The position numbers and the translations under genes were made by a program. This document shows, in pieces, positions 1-7,247 of a DNA stretch of 64,000 nucleotides (positions are counted from its first letter, which is position 1; the number at the start of each line of letters is the position of its first letter). Source of the DNA: Draconibacterium halophilum. Its GTDB lineage: Bacteria; Bacteroidota; Bacteroidia; Bacteroidales; Prolixibacteraceae. A model generated the notes under the pieces. It searched no databases and had not been told where the DNA came from. It saw only the letters and a list, made by a program, of their open reading frames with translations. The stretch lies in NCBI RefSeq assembly GCF_010448835.1, contig NZ_CP048409.1, positions 1 through 64,000 of the forward strand, read 5' to 3'.

Positions 1-92
1 AACTCATCCTGAACCGCAATGTGGAAACACAGGAAACTGCTGATGAATTTATTGTGAAAGTGCCATTAAAACTGAACAACCAAAGCAAATGA
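1..92 (+). CDS. C-terminal end of a sensor histidine kinase (partial)
   Basis: The window opens inside a reading frame that ends with TGA at 90-92. The last 29 residues are visible and finish in a stretch like the end of a GHKL ATPase domain (hydrophobic strand then VPLKL). The stop overlaps the ATG of the next gene (ATGA), so the two are translationally coupled. LytTR response regulators in Bacteroidota are usually paired with a LytS-type membrane histidine kinase, so this is probably that kinase. The identity is inferred from position and the terminal strand only; no catalytic motif lies in the window. Confidence 0.6.
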   Translation, partial: LILNRNVETQETADEFIVKVPLKLNNQSK

Positions 93-841
93 AGGTAGTA
101 ATTGTAGAAGACGAGCACTTTGCTGCTGAAAAACTGATGCAGCAATTAAATACCGTCGCCCCGGAGGCGGAGGTGCTTGCGGTGTTGGAATCGGTGGAGG
201 AATCGGTGAACTGGTTTGCTGAGAATCCTGCTCCCGATTTGGTTTTTATGGACATTCAGCTCGACGACGGACTTTCGTTCGAAGTTTTTGATGAACTGGA
301 AATAAAAGCCCCAATAATTTTTACCACAGCTTTTGACGAATACGCCATTCGTGCCTTTAAAGTAAACAGTGTTGACTACCTGCTAAAACCCATCGAGCTG
401 GAAGCTTTGCGCTCGGCTTTGGAGAAATACACGGAGTTGTATGGCCAGCACCAACTGCTGGAAGACAAGGTGGCTAAAGTGATCGAACAGTTGTCGAGAA
501 CCTACAAGTCGAGGTTCTTTATTAAAATCGGTAACCGTTTTCAGTCCATCCAGGTGAGTAAGATCTGCTGCTTTTTTGTGCAGGAACGCAGCACTTTTAT
601 AAAAACCATGGAAGGCAAAACGTACGACCTTGACTTTTCGTTGGATCAGCTGCAAAAAATGGTCGACCCCGATCAGTTCTTCCGCATTAGCCGGAATTAC
701 CTGGTAAACATTAACTGCATTAACGAAATTGTGGGCTACTCCTCTACTCGATTGAAACTAAAACTGGCTGCGGAGCTGGGCGAAGATGTTATCGTTAGCC
801 GCGATAAGGTTTCGGGTTTTAAGCGGTGGATGGATCAGTGA
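89..841 (+). CDS. LytTR-family DNA-binding response regulator
   Basis: A 250-residue two-domain response regulator. Residues 1-115 form a receiver: acidic residues near VEDE, phosphoacceptor Asp55 in FMDIQL, Thr79/80, and Lys100 in DYLLKP. Residues about 140-250 form a LytTR DNA-binding domain, with FIKIGNRFQSI, the strand after it, and FFRISRNYLVN. LytTR regulators bind direct repeats near target promoters when phosphorylated by the partner kinase. The start overlaps the kinase stop by 4 bp, which fixes the ATG at 89. The regulated genes cannot be read from this window. A degenerate repeat and a terminator follow, so it is the last gene of its operon. Confidence 0.95.
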   Translation: MKVVIVEDEHFAAEKLMQQLNTVAPEAEVLAVLESVEESVNWFAENPAPDLVFMDIQLDDGLSFEVFDELEIKAPIIFTTAFDEYAIRAFKVNSVDYLLKPIELEALRSALEKYTELYGQHQLLEDKVAKVIEQLSRTYKSRFFIKIGNRFQSIQVSKICCFFVQERSTFIKTMEGKTYDLDFSLDQLQKMVDPDQFFRISRNYLVNINCINEIVGYSSTRLKLKLAAELGEDVIVSRDKVSGFKRWMDQ

Positions 842-850
842 GAAAAGAGT

Positions 851-899
851 TGGAAGCTCGAAGTCCAAACTTCCGTCTTCGGACTCCAGTCTTACGTCT
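851..899. repeat. degenerate 7-nt tandem repeat, seven units
   Basis: Seven successive 7-nt units can be laid out without a gap. They include TCGAAGT, TCGGACT and CCAGTCT, and most end in CT or GT. A second array of the same length and style lies at 27026-27074. No ORF uses this stretch. It looks like a dispersed simple-sequence family that fills intergenic space; its function is unknown. Confidence 0.55.
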
Positions 900-904
900 T
901 GCAC

Positions 905-936
905 AAAAAAAAGGAGCCATCGCTGACTCCTTTTCT
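905..936. terminator. bidirectional terminator between convergent genes
   Basis: AAAAGGAG (909-916) pairs with CTCCTTTT (927-934) across a short loop. There is an A-run on the left and T-rich sequence on the right, so the hairpin can work in both directions. It lies between the ends of the convergent response regulator and OsmC genes. Confidence 0.6.
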
Positions 937-958
937 ATATACAATTATAGCTTTTCTT

Positions 959-1384
959 TTAAGCCAATTTTGCGTCAAGTTCAATTTCTGCAGTACCACC
1001 TGCATACAAGCGCGAAATCGGGCATTTTTCTTTTGCAGCTGCTGAAAGTTCCGCAAATTTCTCTTGCGACAAACCTTCGCATTTTGTTACGTTTGTTAAT
1101 TTAATCTTGGTAATGGCTGGTCCGCCATCCACTTCGCCAAGCGTAACTGCTGCCTCTGTTTCAACACTTTCGGGTGTTAAATCTTCGCCGCTAATTAAAG
1201 CTGCCAAAAACATAGAGAAACAACCCGAGTGTGCTGCACCTACCAGTTCTTCAGGGTTGGTTCCTTTTCCATCTTCAAAACGCGATGCAAAAGTAAACGG
1301 CCCGCTGTAACCGGTGATGTTCATATTTCCTTTTCCCTCTTTAAGAGTTCCGTTCCAAACTGAATTTACTTTTCTTACTGACAT
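959..1384 (-). CDS. OsmC family peroxidase
   Basis: A 141-residue OsmC-family protein. These homodimeric thiol peroxidases reduce organic and fatty-acid hydroperoxides in the cytoplasm. The two redox cysteines sit where expected: Cys55 in HSGCFSM and Cys121 in EKCPISR, with the usual spacing of about 66 residues. Thirteen residues around GTNPEELVGAAHS match the OsmC subgroup better than Ohr. I chose the ATG at 1384; an in-frame TTG three codons upstream is less likely. It follows ahpC on the same strand with a gap of about 24 bp, so the two probably form a peroxide-stress operon read from the ahpC promoter. Confidence 0.93.
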   Translation of the reverse strand: MSVRKVNSVWNGTLKEGKGNMNITGYSGPFTFASRFEDGKGTNPEELVGAAHSGCFSMFLAALISGEDLTPESVETEAAVTLGEVDGGPAITKIKLTNVTKCEGLSQEKFAELSAAAKEKCPISRLYAGGTAEIELDAKLA

Positions 1385-1408
1385 AATTCTCAAGTTTAAA
1401 GTTTTCGA

Positions 1409-1933
1409 TTATAATGTTTCGTCGCCTGGATTCCAGTTACATCCGGTAAGACCAGGATTCTGAGTAGCTTCCAAAGCACGTAATACTTCTGTTACGTTTC
1501 GTCCGGTAGCATCGTTGTTGCAATTTACCCATTGTATTCTTCCTTCCGGATCAACAATAAATGTTGCACGATAAGCAACGCTACCAGGTTGTAAGATACC
1601 TAATTTTTTGCTTAACGACTTTGAAGTGTCTTCGATGAGTGGATAGCTGAGATTTGACAAACGCGGATCATTCGATTTCCATGCCAGATGAACCTCTGCA
1701 GTATCGGTTGATACACCGTACAATTCGGCATTCAGCTCTTCAAATTTAGCGTGGTTGTTGTTAAACTCAACAATCTCGGTTGGACACACAAAAGTAAAGT
1801 CTTTCGGGTAAAAATAAATTACCATCCATTTCCCTGCTTTTTTATGATCTTCAGATGTTACTGTTCCGAATTGATTGTCGGCTAAAATTGCTTGCTTTTT
1901 AAACTTTGGGAATTTATCTCCTACTGATTTCAT
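1409..1933 (-). CDS. AhpC-type peroxiredoxin
   Basis: A 174-residue peroxiredoxin of the Prx1/AhpC group, which reduces hydrogen peroxide and alkyl hydroperoxides. The peroxidatic cysteine is Cys50 in FTFVCPTE; the arginine-containing YRATFIVDP strand is present. The C-terminus reads GLTGCNWNPGDETL, with a single candidate resolving cysteine at 165. This end resembles actinobacterial AhpC, where two cysteines (CxCNW) occur and AhpD is the reductant; here the first of the pair is Gly. No ahpF or ahpD lies nearby, so the electron donor is unknown (thioredoxin is possible). It is the first gene of an operon with osmC. Confidence 0.95.
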   Translation of the reverse strand: MKSVGDKFPKFKKQAILADNQFGTVTSEDHKKAGKWMVIYFYPKDFTFVCPTEIVEFNNNHAKFEELNAELYGVSTDTAEVHLAWKSNDPRLSNLSYPLIEDTSKSLSKKLGILQPGSVAYRATFIVDPEGRIQWVNCNNDATGRNVTEVLRALEATQNPGLTGCNWNPGDETL

Positions 1934-1965
1934 GATTCTTTGTTTTTGATTTTTAAAATTCTACA

Positions 1966-1997
1966 CAAATGTAGATGGAAATACCACTCGTGTCAAA
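1966..1997 (-). promoter_or_regulatory. Bacteroidota promoter for ahpC-osmC
   Basis: On the minus strand, TTTG (1997-1994) is followed after 20 nt by TACATTTG (1973-1966), matching the -33/-7 consensus TTG-N19-TAnnTTTG. The expected start lies near 1959, giving a leader of about 25 nt before the ahpC ATG. Confidence 0.6.
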
Positions 1998-2146
1998 TTG
2001 ATTTTTTTTAAGCTAAATAGACAAAAGCTATACTAAAAACAGTAAACCACTGAGGTTGAAGTTTGTTCACAATCGATAATCAAAAAAATGACTCCGAAAA
2101 GAGCAACCATATTTCGTTTTTTCTGCTTGTTTCACAGCATTGTTTG

Positions 2147-2176
2147 TTGAACCGTCAGCATATATCATTATATTTA
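2147..2176 (+). promoter_or_regulatory. likely promoter of the Gfo/Idh gene
   Basis: TTG at 2147-2149, a 19-nt spacer and TATATTTA at 2169-2176 match the Bacteroidota consensus except for the last base of the -7 box. A start near 2184 agrees with translation from 2239 or 2257 and rules out the longer frame from 2140. Confidence 0.45.
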
Positions 2177-2238
2177 ACCGTTTTTTGAATTATATTTCAA
2201 GATTATTTAATACCTATCCGATTAAAACTAGTATTGTT

Positions 2239-3747
2239 ATGGAGGAAAAATCAAAAATGACATCAGTATCAAGAAGAGCATTTCTTGGTACAACAGCAGC
2301 AGCCGCTGCAGGATTTACAATTGTTCCGCGCCACGCAGTAGCAGGTCTTGGGCACAAAGCACCAAGTGACAAATTAAATATTGCCGCTGTGGGTATTGGA
2401 GGAATGGGAAATTCAAACCTTAGAAATCTTCAGTCTGAAAATATCGTTGCATTATGCGATGTTGACTGGAAGTACTCAGCACCTGTATTCGAACAGTATT
2501 CGAGTGCAAAAAAGTACAAAGACTGGCGTAAAATGTACGATGAAATGGGTGACAGCTTTGACGCTGTAGTAGTTGCAACTGCCGACCACACGCACGCAAT
2601 TGTTGCCGCTCATGCCATTACAATGGGTAAGCACGTTTATGTGCAAAAACCATTAACTCACACTGTTTACGAATCAAGATTACTTACCAAACTGGCAGCC
2701 AAACATGGTGTTGCTACGTCAATGGGTAACCAGGGTTCTTCTGGCGAAGGTGTAAACCTGACCTCGGAATGGTTAGCCAACGGCGAAATTGGTGAAGTAA
2801 CAAAAGTAGAAGCATTTACCGACCGTCCTATCTGGCCTCAGGGATTGAATACTCCTGAAAGAGGTGATTGGGTGCCGGATACATTAGATTGGGATCTGTT
2901 TACCGGTCCTGCAAAAATGCGTCCGTTTAACCAGGTTTATCATCCATGGAACTGGCGTGGCTGGTGGGATTATGGTACTGGTGCACTTGGCGATATGGCT
3001 TGCCATATTCTTCACCCGGTATTTGTTGGGCTTGATTTAGGTTATCCTATTCATACTCAAGGAAACTCTACACTGTTATTACAAGATTGTGCTCCTACTG
3101 CCCAATCGGTAAAACTTACTTACCCGGAACGTAAAGCAAATGCCGATAAACCATGGAAAGGCTTGAAGAAAAACACGCTTCCTCAAGTTGACGTACACTG
3201 GTACGACGGTGGTATTAAGCCAATGCTCCCTGAAGGTTGGCCAGATGGAAAAGACCCTAACGATCAGGGTGGTGGCGTAATTTTCCACGGAACAAAAGAC
3301 AAACTGATTTGCGGATGTTACGGTGTAAACCCATGGTTATTATCGGGTCGCGAGCCTAACGCTCCTAAATTCCGTCGCCGTGTAGAAACCAGTCACGAAA
3401 TGGATTGGGTACGTGCATGTAAAGAAACTACTGAGAATCGAGTTCCAACTGCATCAGACTTTAAAGAAGCAGGACCATTTAACGAAATGGTTGTAATGGG
3501 TGTTCTGGGTGTTCGTTTACAAGGGCTGAATAAAGAACTGGATTGGGATGGTGAAAACATGCAATTCACTAACCTTACCGACAGTGAAGAAATCAGAACT
3601 GTTATTAAAGACGGTTTTGCTATTCATGATGGTCATCCAACATTCCAGAAAACGTGGACTGATCCTGTTCCTGCAAAAGATTTTGCTGCTGAATTGATCA
3701 AGCATACTTATCGTAAGCCTTGGAGTTTACCTGATATGCCTGCATAA
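2239..3747 (+). CDS. Tat-exported Gfo/Idh/MocA family oxidoreductase
   Basis: A 502-residue NAD(P)-dependent sugar or inositol oxidoreductase of the Gfo/Idh/MocA family. A twin-arginine signal (SRRAFLG, residues 11-17, then an Ala-rich core) predicts folded export with bound cofactor. The Rossmann loop is GIGGMG (52-57). The family's EKP motif appears as QKP (136-138), a variant I associate with the large exported subgroup of Planctomycetes and Bacteroidota. The conserved block HPWNWRGWWDYGTGALGD carries likely catalytic residues. The substrate is unknown. Start: ATG 2239; ATG 2257, after a GGAGG, is a fair alternative and keeps the RR motif. The gene stands alone with its own promoter and terminator. 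TatA is encoded at 36 kb. Confidence 0.92.
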   Translation: MEEKSKMTSVSRRAFLGTTAAAAAGFTIVPRHAVAGLGHKAPSDKLNIAAVGIGGMGNSNLRNLQSENIVALCDVDWKYSAPVFEQYSSAKKYKDWRKMYDEMGDSFDAVVVATADHTHAIVAAHAITMGKHVYVQKPLTHTVYESRLLTKLAAKHGVATSMGNQGSSGEGVNLTSEWLANGEIGEVTKVEAFTDRPIWPQGLNTPERGDWVPDTLDWDLFTGPAKMRPFNQVYHPWNWRGWWDYGTGALGDMACHILHPVFVGLDLGYPIHTQGNSTLLLQDCAPTAQSVKLTYPERKANADKPWKGLKKNTLPQVDVHWYDGGIKPMLPEGWPDGKDPNDQGGGVIFHGTKDKLICGCYGVNPWLLSGREPNAPKFRRRVETSHEMDWVRACKETTENRVPTASDFKEAGPFNEMVVMGVLGVRLQGLNKELDWDGENMQFTNLTDSEEIRTVIKDGFAIHDGHPTFQKTWTDPVPAKDFAAELIKHTYRKPWSLPDMPA

Positions 3748-3769
3748 TTTCATTTTTAACAGATAATAG

Positions 3770-3800
3770 AAAGGTGTTTGCAATTGCAGACACCTTTTTA
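3770..3800 (+). terminator. intrinsic terminator after the Gfo/Idh gene
   Basis: AAAGGTGT (3770-3777) pairs with ACACCTTT (3789-3796) around an inner TGC/GCA stem, followed by TTTTTA. It lies 22 bp past the stop codon. Confidence 0.7.
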
Positions 3801-3823
3801 TTTGTCTAATTTTTAGCAAATGC

Positions 3824-3854
3824 TTGCGTATATTCATCCAAATTTGTAAACTTG
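3824..3854 (+). promoter_or_regulatory. possible tRNA promoter
   Basis: TTG (3824-3826), 20 nt, then TAAACTTG (3847-3854) followed by CA. This differs from TAnnTTTG at one position. Initiation near 3861 would leave a 5' leader of about 33 nt before the tRNA. Confidence 0.4.
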
Positions 3855-3887
3855 CACCCCGAAAATCGTATATATTAATTACATTTT

Positions 3888-3967
<80 letters not shown>

Positions 3968-3978
3968 CTTAAACATCA

Positions 3979-4013
3979 AGCAGTTACGAAATTAATCGTA
4001 ACTGCTTTTTTAT
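3979..4013 (+). terminator. intrinsic terminator after the tRNA
   Basis: AGCAGTTACGA (3979-3989) pairs perfectly with TCGTAACTGCT (3996-4006) over a 6-nt loop and runs into TTTTTTAT. It begins 12 bp after the tRNA. Confidence 0.8.
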
Positions 4014-4089
4014 TTCCTTGCATACCATTTACGTACAAAGTTGTAGATAACAAGCAACCAAAAGAAGTTTCCAAAGTAACTTTTAGATT

Positions 4090-5553
4090 TTAAAATAGCT
4101 CTGGGAAATAGGAATGTAAATTCAACGGGTCATCCATAAGTTTCTGTTGTTGTTTTAATCTCTCGGCCAATTCTTTAACTACCTTCTTATATTCAGGTTT
4201 TTCTGCCAGATCGTAGATTTCTTCCGGATCATTTTCTACATCGAACAAAAGAATTTTATCTGCTTCAGGATAGACTATCAACTTATATTTTTCATTGCGG
4301 ACCATACGCTGTAAATTTATATAAGCGCCATAAATTTCAGAATAGGGACTCGATTTAACGTCATTGTTAATTGCCGGCATTAAACTATTAAATTCAACGT
4401 ATTGCGGTTTTTCGATTCCTGCCAAATCCAGGGTAGTAGCCATAACATCCTGAAGATAAACCTGCATATCTCTTTTCTCATTTCCCGGAATATTGGGGCC
4501 TACAACAACCAGTGGCACTCGCATACTATGATCAAACATATTTTGTTTTCCCACAAGCCCGTGGTGCCCTACCGAAAGACCATGGTCAGCACTAAAAAGG
4601 ATATATGTATTTTTATCCTGCCCCGTTTCCTTCAAATGAGATATAATTCGTCCAATCTGCTCATCCATGTGTGTGATAATTGCGTAATATTCCTGGCGGT
4701 GCACTTTAATGGAATACGCTGTGCGTGGGAACGGAGCTAGTTTTTCATCCCGTAATTCGGCTCCACAACCAATTGCGTCTTTATAAGGATACAAGTCCAT
4801 AAAGTTTTCCGGCACAGCAACATTCTCCAACGGATACATATCCACATATTTTTTTGGCGACTGACGCGGATCATGCGGCGCATTAAAAGCCAGATACATA
4901 AAAAACGGATTTTTACTCAATTTTGCTGAATCCAAAAATTGAATTGCATTGTCGCCAACCACTTCGCTCCAGTGTTTTCCTCCTTGCCAAAAACCGCCCC
5001 GCTTTTTTTGCCAGGGTAACCAGGTTGTATCGGCTGAAGATTGTGGCCTGTTATAGGCTTCGGGAACTGATGCCGGCATTCCCGGGCGAATATCAATGGC
5101 TGTATTAAAAATGGTCTTTGCATCTTGCTTCACATGCCATTTGCCGGTCATATAGGTATCGTATCCGGCATTTTGCATCAATAAACTCCAGAATTGACCA
5201 TCCTCTTTCATTTTCGGATAGTTTTTTTCTGAATTGCGGGCATGCCATATAAATCTTCCGGTATTCAGCATTGCACGACTGGCAACACAAACTGCACCAT
5301 TCCAACCTCCCATATTATAGGTATGAGTGAATGTAACTCCCGAATTTGCCAGTTTATCAAGATTTGGCGTAATTACTTCAGAATTCCCCATTGCATTCAC
5401 TCCCAGGTAGGTTTGATCATCAGCAAAAATAAAAAGGATGTTAGGTTGTGCGTCTATAAACCCTGGTGTCAAAATCAATAGTATAAGAAAGAAATACATC
5501 GATTTCGAGGTATTTCCCTTTAGATATAACTGGTCAAGGTTGAATAAAGCCAT
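4090..5553 (-). CDS. exported S1-family sulfatase
   Basis: A 487-residue formylglycine-dependent type I sulfatase, which hydrolyses sulfate esters, probably on a sulfated glycan. A hydrophobic signal (residues about 19-36, ending GFIDAQ) precedes the first core strand. Metal-binding Asp45-Asp46 lie in FADDQ. The formylglycine site is CVASRAMLNTGR with Cys89, the less common C-x-A-x-R form. The downstream KWH, HDP and DHG motifs are present. I chose ATG 5553, 5 bp after the stop of the upstream sulfatase; the frame could open at TTG 5562 or ATG 5499. It is the second gene of a two-sulfatase operon. An anaerobic maturase (anSME) or FGE must be encoded elsewhere. The S1 subfamily was not assigned. 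Confidence 0.93.
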   Translation of the reverse strand: MALFNLDQLYLKGNTSKSMYFFLILLILTPGFIDAQPNILFIFADDQTYLGVNAMGNSEVITPNLDKLANSGVTFTHTYNMGGWNGAVCVASRAMLNTGRFIWHARNSEKNYPKMKEDGQFWSLLMQNAGYDTYMTGKWHVKQDAKTIFNTAIDIRPGMPASVPEAYNRPQSSADTTWLPWQKKRGGFWQGGKHWSEVVGDNAIQFLDSAKLSKNPFFMYLAFNAPHDPRQSPKKYVDMYPLENVAVPENFMDLYPYKDAIGCGAELRDEKLAPFPRTAYSIKVHRQEYYAIITHMDEQIGRIISHLKETGQDKNTYILFSADHGLSVGHHGLVGKQNMFDHSMRVPLVVVGPNIPGNEKRDMQVYLQDVMATTLDLAGIEKPQYVEFNSLMPAINNDVKSSPYSEIYGAYINLQRMVRNEKYKLIVYPEADKILLFDVENDPEEIYDLAEKPEYKKVVKELAERLKQQQKLMDDPLNLHSYFPELF

Positions 5554-5558
5554 TGTTT

Positions 5559-7166
5559 TCAATTATTGTTTCGATTTCTTCGTTGTTCCTGATGATCGAG
5601 ATATGCTTTCAGGTATTTTTGATTTAGTTCATCGCTGTCGCCATATTTAACGCGAACCTCTTCAAGTTTTTCATGAAGCATCTTTTGCACATCGGCATAC
5701 TCCGGATTGTTGTAGACATTTTGCATTTCCTTAGGATCTTTCTCCAAATCGTACATTTCCCATTCGTCGATATCGTAATAAAAATGCATGAGCTTGTAAC
5801 GATCGGTGGCCACTCCATAATGCCGTTTTACCATGTGTACCGATGGATATTCATAGTAAGTGTAATAAACGGCATCGCGCCACTCATCAGCTTCGCCACT
5901 CACCAGTTTGCGGAACGATTCTCCCTGCATCTCTTCCGGAACCTCAACACCTGCATAGTCAAGAATAGTCGGCGCAAAATCGAGGTTCTGTACCAGCCTG
6001 CCAATTTCTGTTCCGGCTTCAATTTCTTTAGGGTAACGCACCAAAAGTGGTGTGCGGAAAGATTCTTCGTACATAAAACGTTTGTCGAACCAACCATGCT
6101 CGCCTAGATAAAATCCCTGATCAGAGGTATAAATTACGATGGTGTTTTCTGCCAGTCCCGATTCTTCGAGATAGTCGAGCACTTCACCCACACCGTCGTC
6201 TACCGATTTAATGGTGCGTAAATAATCTTTTATGTAACGGTTAAATTTCCAAAGGCCAATTTCTTTTTCAGAAAGATTTGGATATTCAGCTTTGAAGGCA
6301 TCATTCTTTGGCGTATAAGCAGCAAGCCAGTCCACTAACTGTTTTTCGTTAAAACGGTTTAATTCGCGCTGAAAACCGGTGCTGTCTCCATTCGGATCAA
6401 CAATCATTTTAAAATCGTGTCCCCAGCCTGCATGTCCGTCAATTTGCATTTCCTGCTCTCTGGCAGCTGTTCCCATACCACTGTAATCATCAAAATAATT
6501 TGATGGAGGATTGAATGTTTTGTCATCATACAAACCAAGGTATTCCGGTGCTGATTTCCAGTTGCGGTGTGGTGCTTTCTGGTGGTAAAGCACACAGAAA
6601 GGCTTATTGGGATCGCGTTTGTTTTTTAACCAGTCGAGAGTGGTTTCAGTAATAATATCGGTACAGTAGCCTTCTTTTCGTACCCGTTCGCCGTCAATCA
6701 GAAAATCCGGATTGTAGTAATTACCCTGTCCGGGAAGTACCATGGAAAAATCAAATCCCTGAGGAATTCCGTCCAGATGGATTTTACCGATCATAGCAGT
6801 TTGGTAGCCGTTTGCCTGAAGCAACTTTGGGAAGTTGGGTTGGTCCCAGTTAAAAGGCTGAACATTGTCCACTTTCCCGTTGATAAAACTGTGCTTGCCC
6901 GTAAGCAAAACTGCTCGGCTCGGAGCGCAAATGGAGTTGGTTACACATGCGCGGGAAAAAATGGCACCCTCGTTGGCCAGCCGGTCGATGTTTGGTGTTT
7001 CATTCAATCCATGCCCATAAGCACTTATAGCCTGGTAGGCATGATCGTCACTCATAATGTAAATAATATTGGGGAGTTGTTCGGTTTCTTTCTGTTTTGA
7101 TGAACACGAACATAAAAAGGCCCCAACTAAAAAAATAGCAGCAACTATTCTAAATGGTCTAATCAT
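5559..7166 (-). CDS. lipoprotein S1-family sulfatase
   Basis: A 535-residue sulfatase with a lipoprotein signal: the lipobox LCSC places the lipidated Cys at 21. Metal ligands are Asp40-Asp41 in MSDDH, and the formylglycine site is Cys80 in ICAPSRAVLLTGK. Later blocks such as MIGKIHLDG, YHQKAPHRNW and YTSDQGFYLGEHGWFDKR are typical of Bacteroidota glycan sulfatases. The pattern recalls hexosamine-6-O-sulfatase-like enzymes, but substrate cannot be read from sequence by eye. It is the first gene of the pair, and 5 bp separates its stop from the next start, so the products are probably made together. No SusC/SusD lies beside them. Confidence 0.94.
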   Translation of the reverse strand: MIRPFRIVAAIFLVGAFLCSCSSKQKETEQLPNIIYIMSDDHAYQAISAYGHGLNETPNIDRLANEGAIFSRACVTNSICAPSRAVLLTGKHSFINGKVDNVQPFNWDQPNFPKLLQANGYQTAMIGKIHLDGIPQGFDFSMVLPGQGNYYNPDFLIDGERVRKEGYCTDIITETTLDWLKNKRDPNKPFCVLYHQKAPHRNWKSAPEYLGLYDDKTFNPPSNYFDDYSGMGTAAREQEMQIDGHAGWGHDFKMIVDPNGDSTGFQRELNRFNEKQLVDWLAAYTPKNDAFKAEYPNLSEKEIGLWKFNRYIKDYLRTIKSVDDGVGEVLDYLEESGLAENTIVIYTSDQGFYLGEHGWFDKRFMYEESFRTPLLVRYPKEIEAGTEIGRLVQNLDFAPTILDYAGVEVPEEMQGESFRKLVSGEADEWRDAVYYTYYEYPSVHMVKRHYGVATDRYKLMHFYYDIDEWEMYDLEKDPKEMQNVYNNPEYADVQKMLHEKLEEVRVKYGDSDELNQKYLKAYLDHQEQRRNRNNN

Positions 7167-7208
7167 AGTATTGTACTTAAGATTCTAATATAAATATTGC
7201 AAAAGATG

Positions 7209-7234
7209 GCCTCCAGCTAAAACTGGGAGCTATC
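7209..7234 (-). terminator. weak terminator after the hybrid kinase
   Basis: Between the kinase stop and the sulfatase start, CTCCAG and CTGGGAG can pair with one bulge. On the minus strand the hairpin is followed by a short T-rich stretch. It is weak evidence for separating the two transcription units. Confidence 0.35.
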
Positions 7235-7247
7235 ATAACTAACTATG

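Noticed and set aside
383..655. 90-codon minus-strand ORF inside the LytTR regulator
   Set aside because: Antisense shadow of a strongly conserved gene, no recognisable domain.
826..1104. 92-codon plus-strand ORF after the LytTR regulator
   Set aside because: It crosses a heptad repeat and a terminator and then runs antisense through OsmC.
5673..6107. 144-codon plus-strand ORF in the sulfatase gene
   Set aside because: Antisense to a complete sulfatase; hydrophobic and Ile/His-rich composition is a frame artefact.
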